A stretch of 64,000 nucleotides of DNA, from the NCBI GenBank assembly GCA_021825585.1, contig JAKAGT010000017.1, forward strand, positions 1 to 64,000. The letters are read 5' to 3'. Every line of letters starts with the position of its first letter. Position 1 is the stretch's first letter. The notes under the pieces are model-generated. The model had not been told where the DNA came from. It was given only the letters and a program-made list of their open reading frames with translations, and ran no database searches. Made by a program: the position numbers and the translations under genes. Positions 1 to 10,587 of the stretch are shown here, in pieces. Source of the stretch: Bacteroidota bacterium. GTDB taxonomy: Bacteria; Bacteroidota; Ignavibacteria; Kryptoniales; JAKASW01.

Positions 1-1252
<1,252 letters not shown>

Positions 1253-1458
1253 GAAAAACCTTTTTTTGAGACTAGAGTAACCAGACTTTTCTACATTTTA
1301 GGGACGGATCTTCCGACCAATCTTTCGATTTGCCGGACGACCGTATAAATAATTGTTTCAGACTCAGTAAACACAATCGACTCGTTTGCTACTTCGGCCG
1401 AAGCCTTTTCGCTACTGAACGTCGACCACATTTACATCCCAAATTGTCAAAGAACTCT

Positions 1459-1519
1459 TCTCAATTATCAATTAACAATGACCAATGATCATTGATAATT
1501 GTCCATTGAGCATTGAAGA
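1459..1519. repeat. AT-rich imperfect palindrome in the rRNA spacer
   Basis: The spacer between 23S and tRNA-Ala (1253-1520) has no gene. Its right half is built of overlapping CAATTATCAATT / CCATTGA-type words around a perfect 12-base palindrome CAATGATCATTG. It could fold into a long weak hairpin during rRNA processing, or be a copy of a dispersed intergenic repeat. The remaining spacer would contain the leader side of the 23S processing stem, which I cannot define without folding. Confidence 0.5.
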
Positions 1520-1520
1520 G

Positions 1521-1593
1521 TGGAGCTGAAGGGATTCGAACCCTCGACCCTCTGGTTGCAAACCAGATGCTCTCCCAGCTGAGCTACAGCCCC
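1521..1593 (-). tRNA. tRNA-Ala (anticodon UGC)
   Basis: A 73-nt cloverleaf read on the minus strand. The acceptor arm GGGGCTG pairs with CAGCTCC (one G-U), the anticodon loop is TTTGCAA, giving UGC, and a T-loop GGTTCGAATCC is present. The discriminator base is A and no CCA is encoded. It lies in the 16S-23S spacer downstream of tRNA-Ile, the common bacterial arrangement. Confidence 0.97.
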
Positions 1594-1622
1594 GTAGCCG
1601 GTAGTTTCGCCGACACGCCGAG

Positions 1623-1696
<74 letters not shown>

Positions 1697-1784
1697 AGTG
1701 TTTTCACGGCAAACAACTGATTAAAAGAACTTTATCAAAAAAAATTGACAATCTGTGCACGGAGGAAGTCAATCGACTTAGGCT

Positions 1785-3334
<1,550 letters not shown>

Positions 3335-3842
3335 AGAAAACCTTTAAGCCATAGACTCACCAGTTTTCAGATGAGAGTTCGCCTGACATCATTGTTATGT
3401 CAAGGCTGAACCTTAAAGCCGAATTGACTTCATCTCGCTGTGCACAGATTTGTCAAATAACATACCCGATTAGAATCAGCACAATCGGGGAGAAAAAAAT
3501 CGCCCCCATTTACTTTGAGGGCGTTTCCTTCATCAAACTTTTTAAAACTGTTACGACTGGATGTCGTTCAAAGCTATAAAATATATACTCTGTGCCCTGA
3601 AAAGTCAAGCTCTTTCACACACTATTTTGAACGAAAATCACTCGCCTGTCCCTGTATTTCCTCCTCTGGCTTCAGATATATGAGTAATAATTTCCATGTG
3701 CCCGTAAATATTTCAACGCGCGCCTTTCGCCTCCTGCCGCAGCATTGCGGTCACGAGCCATTTAACCTCGAAATTCGTCCGTCTGAACGGATTATCACCC
3801 ACCCACCCGAATTCATTTCCGCGGCATGGGGATTGTCTAAAT
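3335..3842. other. Intergenic: rRNA leader and upstream region
   Basis: About 500 bases without a gene I can support. The right part holds the candidate rRNA promoter; 3335-3579 would be the transcribed rRNA leader. Open frames in 3515-3850 (+) and 3713-4090 (-) have no recognisable protein character and are treated as chance. Confidence 0.5.
3580..3608 (-). promoter_or_regulatory. Candidate rRNA operon promoter
   Basis: On the minus strand TTGACT (3603-3608) is followed after 17 bases by TATATT (3580-3585), about 245 bases before the 16S 5' end. The same two hexamers occur before the pilin gene (16271-16300) and, as TTGACA/TATATT, at 50157-50185, which supports it as the housekeeping promoter form of this organism. 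No start site is measured. Confidence 0.6.
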
Positions 3843-4616
3843 GTGAATGAAAGGAAAAAACATTTGAGGGATATGATGGAAAACGCAATCCAAACTTCGA
3901 CGCAGGCCAGAAAGCCTGTCAATATCTTCCCGAAAGCAGAAGGCGTACCCCTCGATTTTTCCCCGGCAATCGGGAATGCCAGCGCGAGTCTGCGCTTCAT
4001 GGTCAACCGAAATGGCATTGACGTGAAGCTGTCAAACTCCGCTGCAATCACCGCCCTGAGATTTGAAATCGAATTTGAAAGCAGATTCAAATACAGACCG
4101 CCTGAGCTCCATGCCAGAGTTCAGAGACTTAACAGCTACATAAACTTCCAGGATAACGTTCTCTCATTTGTTCTGCTCGGAATGCACGGAGAAGGCATCT
4201 CGGCTGGCAACAGCACGATTGCCTCGATCCCGTTAGATCAGGACCTGAACTTCAACGTGGTCGCCGCTTACGCCTCTACCGGGACGGGATATATCACGGA
4301 AATAAAGTACCAGGTTTCCAACGACGATTCCGAAGAGAGCGCGCTTACTCTCGAGCAGAACGATCCTAATCCGTTTGCGACGAAGACCAGAATCGAATTC
4401 GCCGTTTCCGATGAAACAGACGCCAAGCTTCTGATTTACGATGTCGGAGGGGCACTTGTGCGGACGCTGCTCGACCGCGTGCTCAGTGCCGGCGAATACA
4501 GTGCCGAGTGGGACGGAACAGATGACAGCGGACGGAGTGTCGACTCGGGGATTTACTTTTACAGGCTCTATGCGGGAGTTTACAGCATAACGCGGAAGAT
4601 GGTCTTAGCAAGATAG
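3843..4616 (+). CDS. T9SS C-terminal sorting-domain protein, probably 5'-truncated
   Basis: A 257-residue protein whose last ~90 residues are a type IX secretion/FlgD-like beta-sandwich: an 'NDPNPF' entry motif near residue 170, 'LLIYDVGG', and the end 'GIYFYRL...ITRKMVLAR'. Residues ~25-160 look like a small beta-rich domain, possibly cohesin-like, but I do not recognise it firmly. T9SS cargo must carry an N-terminal Sec signal, and none is visible; the frame opens with GTG and a charged stretch (NERKKHLRDMMEN). It is therefore likely the 3' remnant of a longer cargo gene, or the start is wrong. It is isolated, convergent with the pilus operon, and followed by a good terminator. Confidence 0.7.
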   Translation: MNERKKHLRDMMENAIQTSTQARKPVNIFPKAEGVPLDFSPAIGNASASLRFMVNRNGIDVKLSNSAAITALRFEIEFESRFKYRPPELHARVQRLNSYINFQDNVLSFVLLGMHGEGISAGNSTIASIPLDQDLNFNVVAAYASTGTGYITEIKYQVSNDDSEESALTLEQNDPNPFATKTRIEFAVSDETDAKLLIYDVGGALVRTLLDRVLSAGEYSAEWDGTDDSGRSVDSGIYFYRLYAGVYSITRKMVLAR

Positions 4617-4663
4617 AGAGTTTCCCTCCCCCGAAGGCTCACTTCGGGACAAGCCAACGCTCA

Positions 4664-4708
4664 ACAGGGGGGTGTGATCCCGTAAGTCGCACCTCCCTTG
4701 TTTTTTTA
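4664..4708 (+). terminator. Intrinsic terminator after the T9SS-domain gene
   Basis: A GC-rich stem (AGGGGGGTGTGA against TCGCACCTCCCT) is followed directly by seven T residues at 4701-4707. It ends plus-strand transcription at the convergent junction with the response-regulator gene, whose stop codon lies within it. Confidence 0.75.
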
Positions 4709-5086
4709 TTTACCCAGCGCCCGATTAATCGAAGTCAGGATATCGTCGAGATCATAGGGCTTGCTTACGAAGTCCGAGGCGCCGAGACGAAGCGATTCTA
4801 TAGCGTTCTTCACATCGGCGTAGGCCGTCAGCATAATCACCTTAGTCTCGGGCACCTTCCCCTTGACAAACTTCAACACTTCAAACCCGTCCACCTTAGG
4901 CATCTTTATGTCCAACAAAACCACGTCAAACCTGTCGCCCTGCTCGCTCCTCGCCCGGACTAATTCGATTGCCTCGTCACCGTCTCCCGCGCTCTGGACT
5001 TCAAAGGCTTCCGCCTCCAGCTCACTGGCGAGGAGGAACCTGAGTGCCTCCTCGTCGTCAACGACCAGAACTTTCGGTTTCGACAT
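4706..5086 (-). CDS. Stand-alone response regulator receiver (CheY-like)
   Basis: A 126-residue single REC domain. The acidic pair D10/D11, the phospho-acceptor D59 in 'VVLLDIKMPKVDG', T87 in 'MLTA' and K109 in 'SKPYD' are all in place, so it should accept phosphate. There is no output domain. It is the last gene of the minus-strand pilus operon, 9 bases after the secretin gene. By analogy with PilG/PilH and CheY proteins it may tune pilus motor activity; the partner kinase is not in the window, and this role is inferred from position. Confidence 0.93.
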   Translation of the reverse strand: MSKPKVLVVDDEEALRFLLASELEAEAFEVQSAGDGDEAIELVRARSEQGDRFDVVLLDIKMPKVDGFEVLKFVKGKVPETKVIMLTAYADVKNAIESLRLGASDFVSKPYDLDDILTSINRALGK

Positions 5087-5095
5087 TAAGTCTTC

Positions 5096-6367
5096 TCACT
5101 TTCCATTTTGTGGGTCATATTGCTTTATGCGCTTTTCCAGATTCTGCAGTTCCTGCTCCAGCGACCTAGTCGGTTGTGGCCCCCTGGTCTCAAGCGCCTC
5201 AAATCTCTGCCTCAAAGTCGGAAGAATCTTAGCCTTTATGACTATTATCAGCTCCTTGGTCTGCACGGTAATCTGGTCTGACCCTGTCAGGTACCTGAGG
5301 CCCAAAACCCACCATGGAAGGTCCTTAAGAACGGGAATCCCTTCTCTGTGTGTAGTTTGTGTTGAGCTGTAGAGTCCTCCTATTGTAGTCTGCTCACCGT
5401 TCAAAAGCAAGACTTTTGTGTTTGCCTGCTCGGTGTTTATGATCGTGCCGGCTGCGCTGTTGCCGCCCAAGGAGCTGTTCGTAAGGTTAAGATTAAGGCT
5501 GACGTAGTCTATGCTGTCCTGACTGTAGACCGTCGGTGTAGCGTCAACAATGATACCGGTATTCTGCATTTGCTGGACTGAATTTCCCGCAAAATCTCTC
5601 GTCGTCACGAAGAAATTCACGCCTACCTGGATGTGACCGATTTCTCCCGACCTGACCGTTATTTCAGGGCTGGCAAGAATCTTTCCGAGATCTTCCGACT
5701 CCAGAAGACCGAAGATAGCTCCAAGACTCCCGAACGAAAAATCATGTTGACCGCTGACCGTAAAATCACCCGACGTCGGCGCGTTTATCCCGACATTCGA
5801 AGGCGCCGTACCGATCCCGGATGGGAGGTTGCTCTGCGGTATGCTCGTTATTCCGTGCCAGGTATTCGAAATGAGGAAGTTTATGTTGATCCCGTGCGAA
5901 TTGAGTTTTGTAAGATCTGCCTCAAAGAATATCGCTTCGATATTGACTTCCCTCGAACTCAGAGTCGGGGTACCGGGTGGCAAAGGCGCTGCTTTTTCTT
6001 CTCCCTTAACAATTACCTGCTGTGCACTGGGCACAATCTGGATATAACTCTCGTATTCTTTATACCACAGGTTGTTTGACCGCAGTATAGTTTCGAGAGC
6101 ATCGAGCCACTGCATCCTGTCGATATCTACTCCGATAGGCGTACTCCTGTTTTCAGGATCTACTATTATCTTGTTGAGAAATTTGCGGCTGTAGCTGTCC
6201 AGGATAGTCAGTGCCTGGTTAAATGGAGTGCTCGATGTAATGGTAACCATCTGGGCTGGTGTAACATACTGGTGCCTGAGTTCCGGAGGTGCAGAATTGA
6301 TTTGTGCACTCGCTTCCATCGTACAAATCGAGGCAACAGCGAAAAACATTATCAGCTTTTTCATCAT
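5096..6367 (-). CDS. pilQ: Type IV pilus secretin (PilQ-like, short form)
   Basis: A 423-residue outer-membrane secretin. A signal peptide ends near 'MEASAQ' (residue ~22). An STN/N0-like module follows (residues ~45-110, 'ALTILDSYSRKFLNKIIVD'), then the secretin domain, with 'VNIEAIFFEAD' near 145 and the signature 'GEQTTIGGLYSS...REGIPVLKDLPW' near 325-355. The C-terminal end is a predicted helix rich in E and K. It is far shorter than proteobacterial PilQ (~700 residues) because no AMIN domains are present, so outer-membrane targeting must work differently. It lies downstream of the PilO/P gene in the pilus operon. Confidence 0.9.
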   Translation of the reverse strand: MMKKLIMFFAVASICTMEASAQINSAPPELRHQYVTPAQMVTITSSTPFNQALTILDSYSRKFLNKIIVDPENRSTPIGVDIDRMQWLDALETILRSNNLWYKEYESYIQIVPSAQQVIVKGEEKAAPLPPGTPTLSSREVNIEAIFFEADLTKLNSHGININFLISNTWHGITSIPQSNLPSGIGTAPSNVGINAPTSGDFTVSGQHDFSFGSLGAIFGLLESEDLGKILASPEITVRSGEIGHIQVGVNFFVTTRDFAGNSVQQMQNTGIIVDATPTVYSQDSIDYVSLNLNLTNSSLGGNSAAGTIINTEQANTKVLLLNGEQTTIGGLYSSTQTTHREGIPVLKDLPWWVLGLRYLTGSDQITVQTKELIIVIKAKILPTLRQRFEALETRGPQPTRSLEQELQNLEKRIKQYDPQNGK

Positions 6368-6376
6368 AATCCTCTT

Positions 6377-7261
6377 CTATTTTCCAAATCTGACTTTCAA
6401 AACGACGCGATCGACAATTCCGCCTTTGTTAAGTGTAAACTCCGCTTCATTCTTGCCGGGATCGATCTTCGTCAGGTAACCGAGATATACTTCATCTCCG
6501 ACTCTTAGAATATGACCGACGCCTTTCTGGTCTACGATGAATACCTTGTCTCCCATTACGGCCCTGAGATCCGAACGCTCGACATCGACCAACCCAAGGA
6601 CATTGGCCGGGGGTTCACTGGAAATCAGGGGCTTGAAGTAATTCAGCCCAATGGAAACGTTCTTGTACAACGTTGGATCCTCCCCGCTTTGTCCGGCCGA
6701 GAGCCCGGCAACAGTAGAATAGTATGCGTGAAGTTCCATCGTAAACGGCACGACGGTCTGCGGCCTGTCCGAGGTCTGGTCGCGTACCTCGAGTCCCGAC
6801 AGGGTGAGATCCCCTACCTTATACATCAGCTTTGCATGTTCGAGATACCAGATAAACCTGAAAAGATTGTCGTAAGATGTCTCGCCTTTGAGGTTGTAAA
6901 GGTTGTAGCCGTACTGTTTGAAGCTTCTCGCTCCCTGATAGAGCATGTCGAATTTCACGAAGCCGCTCGCGTCCATGATCCTATTCAGGTAGGCGTAGGT
7001 CAAAGCCGTAGTGTCGTTGCTCGGAATGACTTTAAACCTTTTTGAATATTTTTCCTTCATGCTCACAAGTTGCTGCTCCGACTCCTTCAGTTCGCTTTCT
7101 ACTGCCGGGCGTTCGCCGATGGTCTTGTCAAGCGATGCTACCTGCGTCCTCAGCTGCCGCTCCTCTTTCGGCTGCGATACTTTGGTCAGATAGAAGCCCG
7201 CCCCAAAAATGACGACCAGAAATGCCGCCAGAACTACTGTATTTCTCAGTGCGTAAGACAT
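6377..7261 (-). CDS. PilO-PilP fusion, pilus alignment subcomplex
   Basis: A 294-residue inner-membrane protein. One transmembrane helix (residues 8-25) is followed by a coiled coil (~30-75) and a ferredoxin-like PilO domain (~80-185, 'NLFRFIWYLEHAKLMYKVGDL'). After a linker, residues ~212-294 resemble the PilP beta-domain, with 'VLGLVDVERSDLRAVMGDKVFIV', 'GVGHILRVGDEVYLGYL' and a C-terminal 'VLKVRF'. PilP normally is a separate lipoprotein that ties the PilNO complex to the secretin; here it appears fused and no separate pilP exists. PilO assignment is firm from context; the PilP part is by pattern only. Confidence 0.8.
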   Translation of the reverse strand: MSYALRNTVVLAAFLVVIFGAGFYLTKVSQPKEERQLRTQVASLDKTIGERPAVESELKESEQQLVSMKEKYSKRFKVIPSNDTTALTYAYLNRIMDASGFVKFDMLYQGARSFKQYGYNLYNLKGETSYDNLFRFIWYLEHAKLMYKVGDLTLSGLEVRDQTSDRPQTVVPFTMELHAYYSTVAGLSAGQSGEDPTLYKNVSIGLNYFKPLISSEPPANVLGLVDVERSDLRAVMGDKVFIVDQKGVGHILRVGDEVYLGYLTKIDPGKNEAEFTLNKGGIVDRVVLKVRFGK

Positions 7262-7272
7262 TGGTCAAATCC

Positions 7273-8799
7273 TCACTTTCCTGCGTACCTAAGATCAATC
7301 TGGAACTCATACACGGTTTTGCCGCGAATGTCGGCTACATCCACCTTTCTGAGAATTGACCCCGGATAGCTCTGCGCGAACCGTGGTATCCTGTTTCTGT
7401 ATACTGAAAATCCGCCGATCGAATAAGTGTCTTTGTTAATTTGATGGACGTTAGTGAGCCACATATTACCTACTCTGTATACCGTGCGCGAAAGCGAACT
7501 CATGAGGCTCGACCATCTCTCTGTGTTCGGGGTCAACGAGTCCAGAAGAGCCGTTGCCGTGGAATACTTGGCGAACTGACCGCGCACATTCACGATCTGG
7601 GCGCGGAGCGCATTTATCTGCGCGACCTGGATTTTCTTGTTCGCAATCTCCGAATTGACAGCCCTGATGCGGCTTTCATTAGCGGCATAGTTATAGGAAA
7701 AGTAGAAGGTCGAAGCAAACACTACCACGGTCAGCGCAAGACCATGCCAGGCAAGCTTGAATATCTTCTGGCTCTCAAGAATGTTATCCGGGGTCAGGTC
7801 GGCAATATAGTAATCCTTCGACTTCTTGTTGACGGCGCGCAAAGCGCTCGCAATCGGTATGGCAAATTGCGGGATAAGGTCGGCTCCGCCTGCCGGTAGC
7901 CTGGAGACGTCGACCTGCCTGAGCTGGAGATAGTCAACCTCGGCGCCGACCAGGAGCGACGAAAGGAAACCCTTGATGTCGAAATTCTTGCACTCGCCGC
8001 AAAGGATAACTTTGTCTATCCGCGGAAGGCTCAGGTTATCCTGCCCGAGGAGTATTCTGCTGTATATCGTGTTCTGAACGCTAAGCGAGTCGGCACCCTC
8101 GCTGATGAGCGGGGCAATATTGAAGAGATTTCTCCCGCGCATGAAAATCAGACGGGTATACTCTACGCCGACGTACACTATTACAGTGACCTCACTCCCC
8201 TTCAACGTGTAGTTGTTTTTGATAAGGTTGACAAGGGATATATCGCTGCTTTCGACGAAAGAAATCTTCGGCATTTTCGACCCGAGGAAGGGCCGGGCAC
8301 TCATTACAAGGTCCAGAACCGGAATCTCCCGCTCCCTGATGACACCGACGAAGCTGGATTCGGAAGTCGTCGAAAGAAGCTTGACCCGCTCCTTCGTGAT
8401 GCCCGATCGTGTGGCCTGAAGCTCCTCGACGATTCTCTTTACTATCCTGTCGTAATTCTGCTTTTCCTGAACCTCGATGGGATGATAGAAGACGTAGGGT
8501 TCTCCGATCGACAGCGCCAGCACATTTTTCTTCTTCCCGTACCTGTTGAACAGTTCAGTCATGACCGAGGCGTTTGTCTCGGCGGCAGAAGTCTCGGTGA
8601 GCTCGGGTTGAGTGATATCGATAGGTTCTGTTGCGGAATCAAAGCCCCCCGCGGTCATTGAGGCCGCAACTTCCAGTTTCTGAAAGAGCCTTGAGCTGTG
8701 TAGATCGAGAAGCGAGACCCTGGAACCGTGCCGGGATACCTGAGCAACCTTCATCTCGACTCCGTCCGCATAAAGTCCTAGGGCATTATTAGAGGCCAT
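7273..8799 (-). CDS. PilM-PilN fusion protein
   Basis: A 508-residue protein. Residues 1 to ~340 form a PilM-type actin-like ATPase fold ('ALGLYADGVEMKVAQV' at the start, 'EVTVIVYVGVEYTRLIFMRG' near 203-222, 'IDKVILCGEC' near 261-270). A single transmembrane helix (~352-370) and a coiled coil (~373-405) follow, then a PilN-like periplasmic domain ('LLDSLTPNTERWSSLMSSL'). PilM and PilN are normally two proteins, with the PilN cytoplasmic N-terminus docking into PilM; here they are one chain. It is upstream of the PilO/P gene, separated by 11 bases. Confidence 0.85.
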   Translation of the reverse strand: MASNNALGLYADGVEMKVAQVSRHGSRVSLLDLHSSRLFQKLEVAASMTAGGFDSATEPIDITQPELTETSAAETNASVMTELFNRYGKKKNVLALSIGEPYVFYHPIEVQEKQNYDRIVKRIVEELQATRSGITKERVKLLSTTSESSFVGVIREREIPVLDLVMSARPFLGSKMPKISFVESSDISLVNLIKNNYTLKGSEVTVIVYVGVEYTRLIFMRGRNLFNIAPLISEGADSLSVQNTIYSRILLGQDNLSLPRIDKVILCGECKNFDIKGFLSSLLVGAEVDYLQLRQVDVSRLPAGGADLIPQFAIPIASALRAVNKKSKDYYIADLTPDNILESQKIFKLAWHGLALTVVVFASTFYFSYNYAANESRIRAVNSEIANKKIQVAQINALRAQIVNVRGQFAKYSTATALLDSLTPNTERWSSLMSSLSRTVYRVGNMWLTNVHQINKDTYSIGGFSVYRNRIPRFAQSYPGSILRKVDVADIRGKTVYEFQIDLRYAGK

Positions 8800-8897
8800 A
8801 TTGCACTCCTATATTAAAAGTTGAACCATCTTTCCGAACATTTCCCAATTTGCGGCCCGATTCCGCATGATAAGCTTCGGCCGTGCGATGCCTGCTC

Positions 8898-10154
8898 CTA
8901 TAATGCGGGGCGAACACCGGCAGACAGGAGCTGCTCCATCCTGCGCTTGTTGTTCGCATAATTGACCGCGTTCTCCTTCGAAATCTTTCGCTGCATGTAA
9001 AGACGCCTTAAATCCTGCTCCATCGTGTTCATTCCGAGCTCAGCACCCTCTTGAATCATCTGGTATATCTCACCGGTATTCTTGTTCTTGATGGCCGCCT
9101 TCACCGATGGACTCGCAATGAGTACCTCCTTTGCAAGGACCCGCTTTCCGTCCAGGCTCGGCACAAGCTTCTGCGATACGACGCACTGCAAGACGTCGCC
9201 CAGACGCTGCCATACTCGTTCCTGCTCCACGGGAGGAACTTCGGCGACGATCCTGTCGATGCTCTCGACCGCAGACGCCGTGTGAAGGGTTGAAAACACC
9301 TTATGTCCGCTGTCTGTAATCTCCAGGGCCGTCATGATGGTATCCGGATCGCGCATTTCCGCAATCATCACGATGTCAGGGTCCTGTCTCAGCGCCTCTA
9401 CTGCGCCGTCCTTAAAAGACAACGTGTCCCTGCCAACTTCGCGGTGACGTACAATACACTTATCGGATTTATGAACGTACTCAATAGGGGAGCCGATAAT
9501 CGCTATGTGTCCATCGACGGTGTGATTGTTCATATCTATGATGGAATCCAGGGTCGAGCTCTTTCCTGATCCGGTTATGCCCGTAATCAGGATGAGTCCC
9601 GCCTTGGTATGCGCCAGACTCAAAACGTTAAGTACGCTCTGATGAAACGTAAGTTCCCCTATGTGGCGAACCTGTTCGTTTATTGCACGCATGTTCAACG
9701 CTACTTCCTCCAGATCGAGGTATGCATCGGCACGGAACCGAAACATTTTGCCGTCGTCTTCGACGCTATAGGAGAAATCCAGATTGCGCCGGTCGTACAG
9801 GAACTGCCGTTGCCTGTCGCTGAGGATATTCTGAACCATGATGCTTGACTCGTCGGGGGTAAAGGTCCCCCATGAATCATCCGCACGCTTCAGGCCGAAT
9901 ATCCTGTACCACACTTTCCCCTGAGCTCCGAACCCGCCGAAGTCGATATCGGACGCGCTGTTTTCATGCATCCTCAACAACAGTGCGTCGAATGCCAACT
10001 TCAGGAAACGGCGCTGGTCGTCCGGGAGATTGGAGACCATGTTCCCGATAAAAATGTGTCTTTCCAATCCACGGACAAGATCGGACACTTGTGCTGCCAG
10101 TTGCTTCAGAGTATTCTTAGTTTCCGCAATTTCCGCGTTGACTGCCGTGTCCAT
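8898..10154 (-). CDS. PilT-like pilus retraction/secretion ATPase with variant motifs
   Basis: A 418-residue hexameric secretion ATPase. Walker A GITGSGKSS lies at residues 192-200, Walker B 'DPDIVMIAEMRD' at 258-269 and the His box 'STLHTASA' at 288-295. Length and the missing tetracysteine motif point to PilT rather than PilB. Two canonical spots differ: the Asp box, usually EDPIEY, reads GSPIEY (221-226), and the Walker B Gly before EMRD is Ala. The N-terminal ~150 residues are diverged and predicted helical at the start. The start ATG follows the stop of a small ORF by one base (TGAAATG), which suggests translational coupling. Confidence 0.88.
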   Translation of the reverse strand: MDTAVNAEIAETKNTLKQLAAQVSDLVRGLERHIFIGNMVSNLPDDQRRFLKLAFDALLLRMHENSASDIDFGGFGAQGKVWYRIFGLKRADDSWGTFTPDESSIMVQNILSDRQRQFLYDRRNLDFSYSVEDDGKMFRFRADAYLDLEEVALNMRAINEQVRHIGELTFHQSVLNVLSLAHTKAGLILITGITGSGKSSTLDSIIDMNNHTVDGHIAIIGSPIEYVHKSDKCIVRHREVGRDTLSFKDGAVEALRQDPDIVMIAEMRDPDTIMTALEITDSGHKVFSTLHTASAVESIDRIVAEVPPVEQERVWQRLGDVLQCVVSQKLVPSLDGKRVLAKEVLIASPSVKAAIKNKNTGEIYQMIQEGAELGMNTMEQDLRRLYMQRKISKENAVNYANNKRRMEQLLSAGVRPAL

Positions 10155-10155
10155 T

Positions 10156-10419
10156 TCAATACACCCTTACGTTTCTTCTTGAATTCCGAATGGAGCTGCA
10201 GAAGCCGTCGTCCCCGGGCGGCACGCACGAGTTCTCCGGTGAAACCGGCTCATCAGACGATAAAGCGAGACGAAACGACAGCCGCAAGTCTTCGATTATC
10301 AGACGGTTACATTTTCCGGCAAGAACAAGTACGGCATCGCGCACCTGTTCCGTCCGAGTAGAATCGTCACCGACTGACTCGGCAAATTCTCCGGGACGCC
10401 CATCAGATTTCAATTGCAT
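10156..10419 (-). CDS. Small hypothetical protein of the pilus operon
   Basis: An 87-residue ORF with no family I recognise. Residues 20-55 read like a helix-containing domain ('TEQVRDAVLVLAGKCNRLIIEDLRL'); the tail is basic. Its stop touches the start of the PilT-like gene (TGAAATG), and its start overlaps the end of the 51-codon ORF at 10403-10558. The two could be one gene split by a one-base frameshift, or two coupled small genes. Supported only by position and protein-like composition. Confidence 0.45.
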   Translation of the reverse strand: MQLKSDGRPGEFAESVGDDSTRTEQVRDAVLVLAGKCNRLIIEDLRLSFRLALSSDEPVSPENSCVPPGDDGFCSSIRNSRRNVRVY

Positions 10420-10558
10420 GCCCTGCTGCGATCATTTTATGTGTACCATGGTAGTAAAGAGCGTTCATAAGGACGTCGAGATTCGGTCCACCGGCGATCA
10501 CGCGGAAATCCGTCCCGAGCCGGTCGACATCGCCCTGGTACATATTCAAATTGCTCAT
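10403..10558 (-). CDS. Small hypothetical protein of the pilus operon
   Basis: A 51-residue ORF between pilB and the 87-residue ORF. It starts with ATG at 10558, 29 bases after the pilB stop, and reads as plausible protein ('GDVDRLGTDFRVIAGGP', 'LMNALYYHGTHKMIAAGHAI'). No family recognised. It overlaps the next ORF by 17 bases in another frame. It may be the N-terminal half of a frameshifted ~130-residue protein. Confidence 0.45.
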   Translation of the reverse strand: MSNLNMYQGDVDRLGTDFRVIAGGPNLDVLMNALYYHGTHKMIAAGHAIEI

Positions 10559-10587
10559 CACAAAGATCTCTATATCCCCTATTCATT

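Noticed and set aside
3713-4090. Minus-strand 125-codon frame opposite the T9SS-domain gene
   Set aside because: It lies antisense to the recognised reading frame and has no family pattern or ribosome site.
4626-4650. CCCGAAG/CTTCGGG hairpin as terminator of the pilus operon
   Set aside because: No T-run follows on the minus strand; it may only be part of the convergent terminator region.
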